From Paramecium octaurelia (lineage: Eukaryota > Ciliophora > Oligohymenophorea > Peniculida > Parameciidae): DNA of 64,000 bases. Below are positions 1 to 11,875 of the stretch, piece after piece. The stretch spans positions 189,785 through 253,784 of the forward strand of contig CAJJDP010000060.1 of the NCBI GenBank assembly GCA_905182995.1, given 5' to 3'. Position numbers and translations under genes: made by a program. How positions within the stretch are numbered: position 1 is the first letter of the stretch; each line of letters starts with the position of its first letter. The notes under the pieces are model-generated. The model was not told the DNA's origin. It made no database searches and saw nothing but the letters and a program-made list of their open reading frames with translations.

Positions 1-23
1 TTATATATATATATACGATTAAA

Positions 24-959
24 TCATAGTTATTATCTTTAAGAGTATTAGGATCCTCTATTTAATCTATTAGTTGTATCCACTGATTAAATCATGTTGT
101 TAGTGGTCTTACTATTACTTTTTGTAATATTGACTTCCTTGATTTAAGTAATCTATCTCTTTTTTAATGCTTCAAGTGATGTTTCTGCCATTATTAACTT
201 TTCACTGAGTTCTGAAGCCTCCTCATTTTTTTCCTTAAATTTCCTTCTCCAAACTTCAACTTCTCCTTGTAAAGAAATAACAGTTGTTTCAACTCTTGAA
301 TAGTTTTCTTAGACTATTTATAAATCTTGGATTTAATCATTTAATTAATCTATCCAATTTTCTTTTTCATTTAAAATATTTCTTAATTTTATTATCTCTG
401 CATCTTTAGTACTTAAATGTTTTTACATTTCTTTATTGTCTATTTCACTTTGTTGAATTGACTTTTTCAATTATCTAATTTCTTCATTATTGCCATTCTT
501 ATTCTGTAATTATTTTTATAACAAAGTGAAACTTTCTTTTGATTAAAATAATTCTTATTTTAATCGTTAAATTTCATTCTTTAACCCATCTTCTTAAACT
601 TCATAATTCTTAACCATAAGTTCCAATTCATTGATTCTGGCCATATAATCCATAGACCTAAGATTTTGTTCACTAATCCTTAATCTTTGATTCTCAATCT
701 CCAACCTGTTGATCAACTATTCTAATTGCAATAATTTCTATTTATATCTATTTTCCATATCTGATAGAGAGACCACTAGCAAAGGTTTCTCACTTCGTTG
801 TACATCGTTTTGATCTTAAGTTTATTGTGTTCTTTCTGTTGATAATTAAATTACTCTAATAGGGGACACAGATTATTGCTAACAGGAAGATTACATTTTG
901 GTAATAAATTAAGTGTTATTTCTCTCTGTTGGTGGAGTTCTATTATTCTGTTTATTCAT
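24..959 (-). CDS. Coiled-coil protein, 311 aa
   Basis: Single-exon frame from ATG 957-959 to TGA 24-26, open only if TAA/TAG are glutamine. The first 70 residues are Ser/Gln/Thr-rich and low in complexity. From about residue 85 to 280 the protein is a near-continuous coiled coil, with long heptad runs rich in Leu, Glu, Lys and Gln. There are no membrane segments and no recognisable enzymatic motif. A second in-frame ATG lies at 894-896 and gives 290 aa; the longer start is chosen because it opens the same frame without a stop. The gene is divergent from the FAD oxidase gene across about 600 bp. A structural or cytoskeletal role is inferred from the coil alone, and I do not recognise the family. 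Confidence 0.8.
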
Positions 960-1568
960 ACATAGCTGAATGAGTAGATTAGGTTTAGACTCTTTATATT
1001 GAATAAGCAGGCAAATAATTATGTGCTTGGCTGTTCATTAGTGGGACTTGTCTCACATAGGGAGATAAAGCCTAGCTATTTCTTGGGATATATTGGCTGC
1101 CTTTAGATCGCATAAGTCGTTCTACCTATTCTGTTTACATATATAATTATAGTATTATATGAGTTAAAAATGTAATTCTTTATAAGATAACAAATCACTC
1201 CTATTTGAAACTAAGTAATAATGTTCATAATAGATCTATATGTACTATAATAATGAATGTATATAAACTCTTGTATTACAAAGGGGGATATCAATATAAC
1301 TTCATATAATATACCTATAATTTGTTTTAGTTTTGTGATGAATGGGCTCAGTTTCATTTTTATAAATATCTAAATTTTATTATGATCCCAGAATTGGTTT
1401 TAATAAAATTAGAGGTTCATTTTGATTTTAATTGCAATAATTTTAATGATTAAAAAAATATTATGCAATAAGCAATTGTATTAATTTTGTGTTGAAACCA
1501 ACAAACCCAAATCTAAAAAGGGACGAAACATTATCATATTTCTGTTTGGTTTAGGGTTTATTAATCTA
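960..1568. other. Intergenic region between divergent genes
   Basis: About 600 bp of AT-rich sequence between two divergent start codons, long by the standard of this window. I see no open frame, tRNA or clear repeat. Isolated CCCAAA (near 1505) and TTTAGGG-like (near 1550) strings occur once each and do not form a telomeric array. It presumably holds both promoters. Confidence 0.5.
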
Positions 1569-3023
1569 ATGACCAAATATAGAGACTATATGTCGAATAT
1601 ATTTTTAGGTGAATAAGAATTGGTTGATCTCCAAAAAAATAAACAAATTGAAGTAGATAAGAAAATATTAAAATATCATGAAGTTAATGCAAAAAGAAAT
1701 TAAGTTATGTAAACAGCTGTAATTATTGGTGGAGGCATCATAGGGTTGAGTCAAGCACTAAAATTATTATAAAATGGTTACCAAGTGATATTAATTGAAA
1801 AGGAATAATTTGTTTCAACCAAATGCAGTGCTTTTAATGGAAATATTTACAATCCATACTTATTCAATCCATTGATATCAAAATATTCAATAAAAACTAT
1901 GTTCGATAACTATCTCAATCCCACTGACACAGCAACTTAAAGATTCAGTTTTAACTGTCTTCGGGAACCAGGAGCCTTCGTATGGTTATTTAATGCATTA
2001 AGGCTGAGTACATCTGATCGATAATTTGATAAATCAATTCAAGACATGACTAAATTGGGGGAGATTTAGGAATAGGAGTTTGAAAAAATCAAAAAAATGG
2101 GTTTGCTTGATAATCAATTAACTGCTAAAGGAGAATTGAGTTTCTTTAAATCTGCAGAATACGGAAAACGAATTAGTCAATCATTTGAATAAGCAGGAAT
2201 TGGATTTGTAGAAGTGAATAAAAATGAATACAATTAGCATGAATTAGATAGACAATTATTTAATAATTACCCTTATGTTATTAGGTTGGATAAAGAAAAT
2301 AATTTAGATACTAAATTATTATCAATAAACACTTTGAAATATTGTGAAAAACATTACCCACGAGAATTTACTATTCTTTATGGAACAGAGTTTAATGAAT
2401 TTATTATGAATTACAATAGACAGGTTTTGGGAATAAATACTAATAAAGGGTATGTAAAAAATTAAATTATCTTTAGTATCATAAATGGAAACAAATTTAT
2501 AATTTGTGCTGGATTGCACAGTAAACAAATAGCCAAAAAGTTGGGTGTAACATTGCCTATCATGCCTTGCAGAGGTTGGGTTATTGAATCTGAATTGCCT
2601 CAATTTGCCAAGGGATCTGTCTTGGATTAAATGGTACTCAAATTACCCACTTTATCCATCACCAATCTTAATAATAAGTTAAGAATTTCAGGTTGTCAAC
2701 TTATAGATAAAGAATATAAATCTGATGATCCTATTAATGAGTGGGGAGCTTAGATTCTGATATAGTAGATGAAGGAGCAGTTTAATGTGGAGTTGGATCC
2801 GTAATCTATTTCAGTTAGGGATTGTTGCAGACCCTTGACTCCAGATGACAAAATTATACTGAGTAAATTGTAGTTAAACAAAAACGTGTTTGTGAATGCT
2901 GGACATGGTTCTAGAGGAATGAGTCAATGTCATGGTTGTGCAGAGATTATATACCAATTGATGAAGGGTAAATAAAGAGCAGAGTATGCAGCCTTTGATT
3001 TAAGCAGGTTTTTATTTGTTTGA
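1569..3023 (+). CDS. FAD-dependent D-amino-acid dehydrogenase/oxidase-like protein (DAO fold)
   Basis: About 475 aa after removal of one 27-nt intron (2450-2476). Starts are possible at 1569, 1590 and 1707, all in frame; the domain itself begins with AVIIGGGIIG just after the 1707 Met, and this is the Rossmann dinucleotide-binding motif for FAD. The C-terminal NAGHGSRGMSQCHGCAEI matches the GHG...G FAD-contact segment of DadA-type enzymes. Such flavoproteins oxidatively deaminate amino acids or other secondary amines. The substrate cannot be told from sequence. No signal peptide or membrane anchor is obvious, so a soluble protein is inferred. The next gene starts 32 bp after the stop. Confidence 0.85.
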
Positions 3024-3055
3024 AGTATATATATATATCGTTAAAAATAATAAAA

Positions 3056-4107
3056 ATGAGTTAATATGAAAGGATTAGACCGATAGTTTTTTAGAAAGCT
3101 CCAGAAGTGAAATAGGTGAGATCCAATTCATTAGCTGTTCGATCATCGCCGTCTAAATGTTAATTGGATTTATCATTCGATTTATAAGTTAATTCAACAA
3201 CTAACAATACAAATCATCCATTAAAAGATATCAACAATTATAAAAAGCTGTATGTGAGTGAGTCATGTTAGAACAATAATAAGGAAAATTAATTATCTGG
3301 AAAGCATTTTTCGTTTAAGGCTGATGAAAATTAATATCTGAAATAAAGAATTAAACAATTAGAATCATAGAATAATAACTATGTATCTGAAAATAAAAAA
3401 TTGGCTCATGTTTTGGATCAATAAATTCAATTAAATCAATCACTTCAAGATTAATAATAATCAAAAAACTAAATTATAAGAAAATTAGAAGATGTATAGA
3501 AAATGAGTAAATATTAATAGTCTAATAATACTGATCTTAAATAAATCAATGAATAACTGATTATGTCTAAAAAAGTAGTAAATGATTTAGAAGAAAAAGT
3601 TTAAATTGTATTAAATGAGAATTAAAAGTTAAGCGAATTAAATGAAAGATTTTAGTTTACCGAAAATCAATTAAAAATTGAAGTCGAAAAATATAAAAGC
3701 AAATGCTCAATTTTGGAGAGCAAATTAAAATAATAACAGTAATTTACATTTTCATATTTAGAGATGAATCCAAATGTTTAGAATTGCAAAGAAAGATCAA
3801 AAAACAGAATGATCAATTAGAACTATTGGCTAGAGAGAATTATCAATTGAAATAATAGATAAGTTAAAATACTAATCAAGTATCATAATAAGAAGATAGA
3901 TCATTTCATAGGTATATTAATATATTTGATTTTAGTGATAAATACAAAGAGACAATCCAAGAATTAGAATGTGAAAATCAATATTTATAATAAATGATAG
4001 GCATCGATTAATAAAAGATGAATAATCTTGAGGAAAAATTAATTTTGTTGTCCAAAGAAAATTAAAGACTAACAGAAATAGTCAAAAATCGTCATAAATA
4101 GCAATGA
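3056..4107 (+). CDS. Coiled-coil protein, 334 aa
   Basis: Three exons joined by introns 3739-3761 (23 nt) and 3912-3935 (24 nt); both junctions restore one open frame ending at TGA 4105-4107. The N-terminal 90 residues are basic and Ser-rich. From about residue 95 to the end it is a strongly predicted coiled coil with many Lys, Glu, Gln and Asn residues. No catalytic or membrane feature is visible and I do not recognise the family. It lies in tandem behind the oxidase gene and converges with the epiplasmin-like gene, with 70 bp between their stops. Confidence 0.8.
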
Positions 4108-4177
4108 TCAAAATTTATAACTATTTTTGTTATTTAATTTAAAGAAGATTAAATTAAATGATAATATTGATTTACAA

Positions 4178-4834
4178 TCAATATCTATAAACTGATCCAT
4201 AACCAAATGTTGGTGCAACATAGCTATAACTTGGAGCATATCCATAGGTTGGAGCAACGTAGCTAGTCCTTAAGGGGGCCACTGGTGCTACTGACACTAC
4301 AGGGGCTACTGGTGCAGCATAACTGTAAGAAAGTGGTGATGCATATGAAACTGGAGCAGGAGGAGCTCTTCTAACCTATAAAGAATGAATTAAAATTGAA
4401 CCTCTCTTTCATATTCTAAATAATCAACTCTTGGCACATTCTTTTCAACTGGCACATAATCAATTTATTTTTCATAGGACACCTGAGGAATATATTCCTT
4501 TTGGTATTCGACTGGGTAATAGTCAGTCACCCATTTCTATCTTGGCACCTATGTGTATAATATATTATTTACTTAGACAGTTCTAACTTCCTCTTCTAGC
4601 TCTACGACTGGCTTTTGATATGGAACGTATTCGACTCTTGATCCACCTCTAACAGGAGAATAGGCTGGAGGAGCATAACTAACTGGAGCTGCATATGAAA
4701 CAGGTTAAACATATGAGACTGGTGCTGCATAGCCAACTATTCATTAGTCATATGTCTTTACCTGGAACTGGTCTGGCAATTGATGTTGCTAATGGAGAAG
4801 CATACGAAACGCCTAAAGGAGCATAGGAGTACAT
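4178..4834 (-). CDS. Epiplasmin/alveolin-like cortical protein, 193 aa
   Basis: Four exons with introns 4737-4761 (25 nt), 4549-4572 (24 nt, frame-neutral and free of TGA) and 4376-4401 (26 nt). The termini are low-complexity repeats of Ser-Tyr-Ala-Ala-Pro-Val type (for example APVSYAPPAY and SYVAPTYGYAPSYSYVAP). The middle (about residues 75-125) carries charged Val-Pro units such as VPVEKNVPRVDYLEYERE, the hallmark of alveolins. Alveolins and epiplasmins form the membrane-skeleton sheet below the cortical alveoli of ciliates. Assignment is by composition and repeat type. It could be called alveolin or epiplasmin; the two families overlap. Confidence 0.75.
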
Positions 4835-4930
4835 TATAATATTAATATTGACAATAAAATTTATTGATGTTTTATTTTTACATGAGATATCAAAACAAAA
4901 AATTTAATAAATTATTTGAATTATGATACA

Positions 4931-5122
4931 ATGTCTAAAGAGAGTTTAATGCCCAATATACAATTATTAGGATTTATAATTATTTTCGATAACTAGCCCT
5001 TTAGAAATATTGATTAGACTCCATTTAACAACGTTTTTGGATATCTATTATCCTACAGAATGAAGCATAAGAGAATTCAATCATATATATATATACAAAT
5101 GATTCAATTATTAAGTTTGTGA
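4931..5122 (+). CDS. Doubtful small ORF, 63 aa
   Basis: An ATG-to-TGA frame of 64 codons in the gap between the epiplasmin-like gene and the TTLL gene. It contains a short hydrophobic stretch (QLLGFIIIFDN) but its 3' third reads through a TATATA run. No homology is recognised. It could be chance or part of the TTLL promoter region. Confidence 0.15.
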
Positions 5123-5181
5123 TATTTCCAACTGATTATAACATATTTGATATTATTTAATATAAACTATTTTTTGTTAAT

Positions 5182-7121
5182 ATGTCGGAGTATTTTCGAA
5201 AGTATATCAAAAAAGAGCATTATGCCAACCATTAGTACTAGTTTATGAATTAATTGTAGCTCAAACCTTAAATTCAAAACTTCTTTCAGAAATTGCATAT
5301 TGGAAGTATTTAACAATTATTAAATCAGGCGTTTAAAAGAAGATTATGGAAGGAGACAGATGGGGATGATTGGGACATAATGTGGGCTGAGAAGGAATGG
5401 ATTCATGAAGTAATGGATCATACTCATCTTTAATCTAATCAAAAAATCAATCATTTCAGGAATCATTACGAAGTATACACAAACTAATAATTAGTTAACT
5501 AGAAAAGATCTCATGATTAAGAATTTTAAAAGGTATAAGAAAAATTTAGAAAGAGAAGGGAAAAATGAAGAAGCTAATAAGTAATTACTGCATTAATTAA
5601 TACAGTTATAATTTCTTCCCTCTAACTTTCCACTTGCCCAGCGAATACCCCATATTTTTTGAAGAATTCAAAAGGTAATCCAACAACGGTGATACCAAAA
5701 CAGCTTGGATTATGAAGCCTGTACTATTATTATATTTATTGTTAAGATTGGTAAATCTCAAGGAAAAGGCATATTCATCTTCAACAAAATCCAACAAATA
5801 TCCCAATGGAAGAACACTCTAAGATATAATTAAGATAATCCTTAGGCTGAAGCCTATATAGTTTAAAAATACATAGCAGACCCTCTCCTTATTGGAGGAA
5901 AGAAATTCGATATGAGAATATATTTGCTATGCACATCCTATTAGCCCTTGACATTATACTTGTATAGGACGGGCTTTGCAAGATTTACACATCATCGTTA
6001 TGATAATGAAGATATTTCGAATACATGTATTTATATTGATAATCAAACTCCTTAGATGTTCATTTAACCAATGTGGCCATTCAGAAGACATCTGACAATT
6101 ATGACGAAAAACTTGGTGGAAAGTGGAATTTATAAACCCTTAAACTCTATTTGATGACTAAATATGGCTAAGAAAAGGTTGCAGAAACCTTTTATAATAT
6201 TTAAATGCTTATGATTAGATCACTTCAAGCAGTTCAAAAGATTATTATAAATGACAAGCATTGCTTTGAGTTATATGGGTTCGATATTTTATTGGATGCA
6301 CAACTAAAACCATGGCTTTTAGAAGTAAATGCTAGGTATTTAATCAAATCTAAATTTAAGTCCTTCTATGACATCTAATACTCCTGTAGATTTTGAATTG
6401 AAGTGTGGTTTATTGGATGATGTATTTACAATAATTGATTTGGAGAAAGTGTTGACAGGAAATGAAGAATAAATCGGAGGATTTGATTTGATATGCAAAG
6501 GAACTCCAATCAAATTACCTATTAATAGCACATTCACTACTTACTTAGGGGCATTTAACAACAGGTAGCAATAATTAAAGAAAATTGCCAAATCTACAGC
6601 AATCAGATTGGCTTAGACATATTAGGAAGGCCAAACCAAAGCCATTGAAGTCGGATCTAAAGGGTAAAAAGAGAAGGAGGAAAAAGATAAATAAATGAGA
6701 AGTTCATCTAAAGGACCGTAAGTTATGCAAGTACTTTATTATTTTATTTTAGAATGGAGTTAATGGAAGCATTAAAACTACTAATTAATCCAAATAAAAT
6801 ACGATAGTAAAAAGAAATACTACTAATTTGCCTGCCTTAGGAACTGTGCAAAATAAGAGTAATATCAAAAGATATCCATTATAAAATGCTGGTTAATAAT
6901 CATAACCAATTTAGTAGTCATAATCTAATTCTAGCAAAAAGTAAATTATCTATTTAGTTAGAAATAATCCCAATGAAGATTCAATGTTAAGTGCAAATCA
7001 GAAGCTACAAAAATTAACATAAGAAAGTAAAATAAATTAGTTTTAACCTTATAAATAATAATCATAATACAACGATGTCATGGGCATGGGCTCTAGAAAT
7101 CTTTAAAAAAACGAAGAATGA
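5182..7121 (+). CDS. TTLL9: Tubulin glutamylase, TTLL9-like, 596 aa
   Basis: Seven exons; introns at 5473-5494, 5581-5605, 5721-5746, 6027-6055, 6336-6360 and 6731-6752 (22-29 nt). The TTL ATP-grasp core is clear: [15 protein letters not shown] (nucleotide loop), [26 protein letters not shown] and [12 protein letters not shown] (metal and ATP ligands). The segment GNEEQIGGFDLI downstream of the core is typical of TTLL9, one of the axonemal polyglutamylases. It adds glutamate side chains to tubulin tails and is expected in cilia or basal bodies. The last 130 residues are a Gln/Ser/Asn-rich tail. The assignment to TTLL9 over TTLL4, 5 or 6 rests on these core segments and is inference. Confidence 0.9.
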
Positions 7122-8091
7122 ATTAACATAGTTTTCTAATTCTAAACAAATTATTTATCATCAATTCATTAAATTCAATTTTGTAATACTTTATCTTAGT
7201 TATGGTATTTTTTCCATTCCTTTCCTTATCACAAATTAATCATAAGAAATGCTATCACGTAACAATTATTTTAATCAACTGTGCTCCTCGATTATAAGTC
7301 ACCCTACAATCGTACAATAAAGCATTAACATGTTTAGGATAATAATTCATTTCTAATCTTAATATTCTAATAATTTTCTTTACGGCATTTTCTAGTTAAA
7401 ATTTAATTTATGATGTTCAATCAATTTTAGTTTTGTTATTCCCAAATTTTCTTTTCAAAATTCTGACATAATTATCTCTGCTTGTGTATTATTATTGGCT
7501 TTATCATCCCAAAAATCAGATTTTCTTGAGGTTCCCAGTAAAATCCTTTATAATTCAGTAAAAGATTCCAGGTTAACTAATATAAAAACAAGTTCTATTA
7601 AGGGCATACAGGAATAAGAGTCTAAAATTATTTTAATTAGAATCAAGATGCTAATTAAAAATTCATTTAATTTTTATTAAAAGAAAAGCTCATGAATTTT
7701 CTCCTTAATAAAGAAATCCTTAATTTGGACCATAAATATAAGAACAATTCGATTTGAAATACTTATCACAAGAGAGGGATTATTATCAATTCCACATTTA
7801 AATCAAACCAATCATTGTTACAAAGTTTATGTAGTAGTTAAACATACGCAAATTAAAATAAGGATAAAATTAAGGAATCAACCCGCTTCTAGACCCTTAA
7901 ATTAAAGCAAAAACAACACATTTACCTCAAAAAAATGTAATTCCATCATATTAATCTCTATATAAATTATGCTCTTAAATATAATTACAAAATTTTATAT
8001 ATTAATATTTAAAATGCTGTATCTTTAAATTTTAACTAGTTAAAAATCAATTGGAAATTAATGAACTTAAAAAATAAATATTCAAGATTTA
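7122..8091. other. Gene-free stretch with a possible gene relic
   Basis: About 970 bp without a supportable gene. On the minus strand near 7255-7400 a short frame reads like a worn tetratricopeptide unit (PKHVNALLYDCRVTYNRGAQ), and a neighbouring frame at about 7440-7560 is open but unconnected. I see no intron that joins them. A decayed TPR-type gene is possible. The rest is featureless AT-rich sequence. Confidence 0.3.
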
Positions 8092-8514
8092 ATGAAATAC
8101 GCCAAAATATCAAATTAAGTTAGATAGGCCTTCATAAAAAGGGTATCTGAAAAGAAATGTACAATTAGACAAGCAGCAAAGCAATTTGGAATCAAATTTT
8201 CTACAGCCAAAGCTATTTTATCGATTTACAGACACGAGGGCAGGATAGGAAAAAAACAAAGAAGACAAAGAAAACTATTGAACAATACTAATTCTGAAAG
8301 GGAAACACAAAATTCTTTAAAAGAGGAACATACGGAACCCAAAAAAGAATTTAAATTGGACCAAGCCCCTCAGAACACTCCTAACGACGGTCAAACTACA
8401 CAACCCCTACTGTAATTTAATTATGACTCGACTTACTTGCAACATTTTTGGATGATGACTTACATGAATCAACACTTACAATACCAAAATTTTTAAAGAT
8501 TTATTGGATATTGA
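8092..8514 (+). CDS. Helix-turn-helix (homeodomain-like) protein, 140 aa
   Basis: Single exon. Residues about 10-60 form a compact three-helix HTH: an acidic/basic first helix, then CTIRQAAKQFGIKFSTAKAI with the typical alanine-glycine turn, then a basic tail (RIGKKQRRQRK) that would contact DNA or act as a nuclear signal. The layout resembles Psq/homeodomain-like domains found in transposase-derived DNA-binding proteins. The C-terminal half is polar, then ends in an aromatic segment with two Met-Met/Tyr clusters (WMMTYMNQHLQYQNFQRF). A sequence-specific DNA-binding role is inferred; the target is unknown. No transposase catalytic domain follows. Confidence 0.7.
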
Positions 8515-11421
8515 AATACATATATTTATGAATAGAAATTTTTCGAGAAATTAATTTTTTCATTATTGTTGTTTTATTTATTATGAAATATACTTTGAAT
8601 TAAAAAGTTAAATCCTATATATTTTCCTCTACTACGATCCAATTTTTGAAATCATTGGTATTTTGTATAATTCCGTAACATAAGTTTAATATTATGCTCT
8701 TATTTAATGAAGCAAAAAGATATTACAAATTTTAAATATTTCTCATTTGAATTATTCATGTGCCAGCAAAGTACTTTAACTTATTTATAATTCATAGGAA
8801 GACTCGTAAATCTGAGTTAGTTGTTGAAATCGAAATTTATAAAAAGTATGGTGTGGAAAATTTCAGTTATTAAATGTGTTCTAAACACTATTAATACAAA
8901 TAATATGAATATACAGTGTATCGTTCATCACAGATTATGAAAGAGCCCAAGTGCAATTGAAAAAGGAGGTAAAGTGTACAAAAGGAAATATTTTTAAATA
9001 ACAATTAAATTACGTATTAAGGTACTTTTACCAATAAAAGAATGAACATCAATTGGAGTGATGAAAACAAAGTATGAATAATTATTATTGGAAATTTTGT
9101 TTATAAAATAAGTATTAATATCGAATAATTAGAAATTTGATTATAAACAAATAATACATTGATGTTCCACCTATTATAATCTTCGAAAATTTCCCTTTAT
9201 TTTTTTAACTCACTTCAAAAGAGATTTCTTAGCCATTATCTATTGATTTTTTTATCATGGTGATGATTCATACTAACTGGAATTTTCATATCTAGTCTTC
9301 TTTTATTTATTCCTAATTTAGCTTATATTTATATATTTTTTTTCACTTTAGTTTAATTATTTCTAGCGCTTTCTCTCACTTGATCAATTTAACCTACTTT
9401 TTTGATTTGTTGAGTTTTTGGAAAATAATTTAAAATTTTTTTTTTAAGTTTAGCCTCATCCTATCTAATTTCAGTTGTTTTAAATACTATTATTATGTCG
9501 ATTAGATAAATTTTTATTCTGTTTATTATTCCATGGCTGTGGTTACTTCTTTGCTTTTTTTATTTTTAATTCCTTTCCAATTCTGACATTAGTAATTTTT
9601 TGATGGGAATTATGTCTTTATTTCAACTTAATTTTTAGTTATCCTTTTCAATGTATTTTTACTTTGATCATCTTAAAGTAAGATTTTCTCTGTATATTTA
9701 TCCGTTATTAACTGATCGCACTTCTAGGAACATATTTGGCATCCAGCTCATTTTCTAAATCATCTTTTTAACTTTCTCACTTATATTAAAGAAGTACAAC
9801 TTAATTGACCCTTCTTAAATAAAATGAACCGCTTGTTAAAATAAAAAGAGGTAACATTTAGGATTCATTTAAAAAAATTATGAATCCTTAGATGGAACTT
9901 TCTATTTCTCTACGAAGAATAGTTTTGGGATTTTTATAGGTAAGAACTCATATGCTTAATGTAACCTTAATTTAAACAAATAGATAAATGCTAAATCGGT
10001 TCATCCTGTTTGTCATATCCAAAATAATATTTTTTCATACAATACAAGTATTTTATATTTAATTTTTAACATTCATAAAATTATCTGACCTAACCTAGCT
10101 GAAAGTTACCACAAAAGATAGATATTGATTTATTTCAACATTTGGAATGTATTATTATATTGATCATAGATTATATTAAAATAATAAATAAAAACAAGGG
10201 TTGAATATAATAAATTATTTCTCGAATAATAATGATATTAAGAGAGATAAGATACAATAAAAGGCTGGTAAAGGAAGAATGGAGTTCAATTAATAATAAA
10301 AGCAAGAAATTTACAAGAATACGAAAAGTATTTACAGCACCTAAAAGAAGAAATAAAAACATTTTGATCCAAAGGGAACATTATTGAATATAACGTTCAA
10401 TAATTCACCTATTTAGAATAACAAAAACTATTACTGTATTTGATAGAAAATGAAATATATATTAAATAATGAAGAAGAAAATTTAGCAATTGATTGTATA
10501 AAAACGAATGTCTGAATATGTGCAAATGTATTTTATAATTCAATATCTTGATATGAGAATAAAAAGGAGAAATTCTGATGCTTTTCTGATAATGCCATGA
10601 GTATCATTAATAAATCAGAATTTTGATCTTGAGCCGAGAGGCTCAAAAATAAAAATGATGAAATTTCATTCTATATCAGAAAGCTAATCAGAATGATATG
10701 TCAGGCATTTAAATTGTTTAAATAATTAAATCAAAAAACAGAAGATACACTGTAAAAATTATAAGTTTATTAAGAAGAATTAAAAGCAATTATTATAAAG
10801 AGGAAAAAAATTCTTGATTAGAAAATTTGATCCAATACAATTTATTAAAAATGTAAAAGAAGCTCATGAGAAGTTGATATTCCACAAGACATATGTGAAG
10901 ATGAAGAAAAAAATGATTTTTAATAATTAACAGATCTATCTTTCATTGAAGAAATTAATTGAGTACCTCAAATTAATAAAAATGAAACCTAAAGAAAAAT
11001 AAGCCTTACAGTTAATTATAAATATTTAGCTGCGATTACAGCAACTATCGAGTTAGGAGTTAAAATTAATAAAATTTTATTACGATCATTTTATGAAGAT
11101 ATATTTAAAATATAGATAAATAATTAAAAATGAAAAACTTTATTAAGAACATTTATAATTTTTGATCTTTTATTCTTTTCTTGGTAAATAATTTGGGTTT
11201 AAACAGGTCCATATTCGCTATCTAAACAACAATCAATTATCATATTAACTAAACGTAATAATTGGTCTCTTATTCAGTTAACTATAGATGTTTAAATCAT
11301 TTTAGTAATAAAAATTTTTAATAAGAAAAATGATTAAATGAATTGTTTTGCTGATGAAGACTGATTACACTTCATTCTTAAACAACAAATTGAATGTATG
11401 TGAATGTGCATAATAATAAAA
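8515..11421. other. Gene-poor region with broken frames
   Basis: About 2.9 kb without a convincing gene. An open frame at 8707-8940 (+, 77 aa) has no recognisable content. On the minus strand, about 9220-9760, lysine/glutamine-rich frames read like a frameshifted coiled-coil gene and may be a pseudogene. From 10201 to 11133 (+) one frame stays open except for about ten TGA codons, several of them inside a structured, TTCTGAT-rich segment at 10510-10700. These are described separately as findings. I saw no transposon ends, tRNA or rRNA. Confidence 0.4.
10560..10700. other. Structured segment with inverted repeats and GAGA tetraloop hairpin
   Basis: Within an otherwise featureless AT-rich tract there is a perfect 7-bp stem closed by a GNRA-type loop (TTGAGCC-GAGA-GGCTCAA, 10629-10646). 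A 10-bp inverted repeat, AAATTCTGAT at 10570 and ATCAGAATTT at 10614, lies just upstream, and a 12-bp palindrome ATGAAATTTCAT near 10658. The core TTCTGAT or its complement recurs at about 10574, 10585, 10614 and 10686. This could be a small noncoding RNA gene or a chance cluster; no known RNA family is recognised. Confidence 0.35.
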
Positions 11422-11875
11422 TCATGATGACGTATAGTTTCCAACTTAATTTTCGAGTTCTGCTACTTTTTAGGTCGCTGCTATTATTAATTGCTAAATT
11501 TGGCTTTTTTCTTTTTTTAATTCAGTTATTTAACTTTACAATTTAGAATTCTCATCTTTTTATGTATTTATTGCCTAGATCATTCTTATTTGATACTTGT
11601 CTCAAATCTCTAAGCATAGCATCAAGTGTCGGCTATGTTGTATTCTTAATTTCCTCATTATTATTGGTTATTCTCTATTTCATCAAATGTAACTCCTATT
11701 TTAATTGATCAATCTCATGTTTATAGCTTTATAACAATTCATTAGATAGATCTGTAATATTCTAAAAGTTTAAGAATCTAATTACATTAACTAAAAGCAT
11801 ATGATTTTTAGCATTTGTAGCTGATTCTTGATCTAATTTGGAACTGTGCAGCTATTATTATTAAATTTCTGACAT
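11422..11875 (-). CDS. Small coiled-coil protein, 143 aa
   Basis: Two exons with a 22-nt intron at 11575-11596. ATG at 11873-11875, TGA at 11422-11424. After a Gln/Ser-rich start, residues 30-55 (HMLLVNVIRFLNFQNITDLS) form a hydrophobic helix, and the remainder is coiled coil with regular leucines, ending in VAELENQVGNYTSS. No known domain is recognised. The small size and coil suggest an adaptor or complex subunit, which is inference only. Confidence 0.75.

Noticed and set aside
1501-1560. CCCAAA and TTTAGGG-like strings that could suggest telomeric DNA
   Set aside because: Single imperfect copies without any array; ordinary gene DNA continues on both sides.
10201-11133. A gene using TGA as tryptophan
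   Set aside because: All other genes here use TGA as stop, the TGAs cluster in a repetitive structured segment and an overlapping phase is equally open; kept only as a finding.
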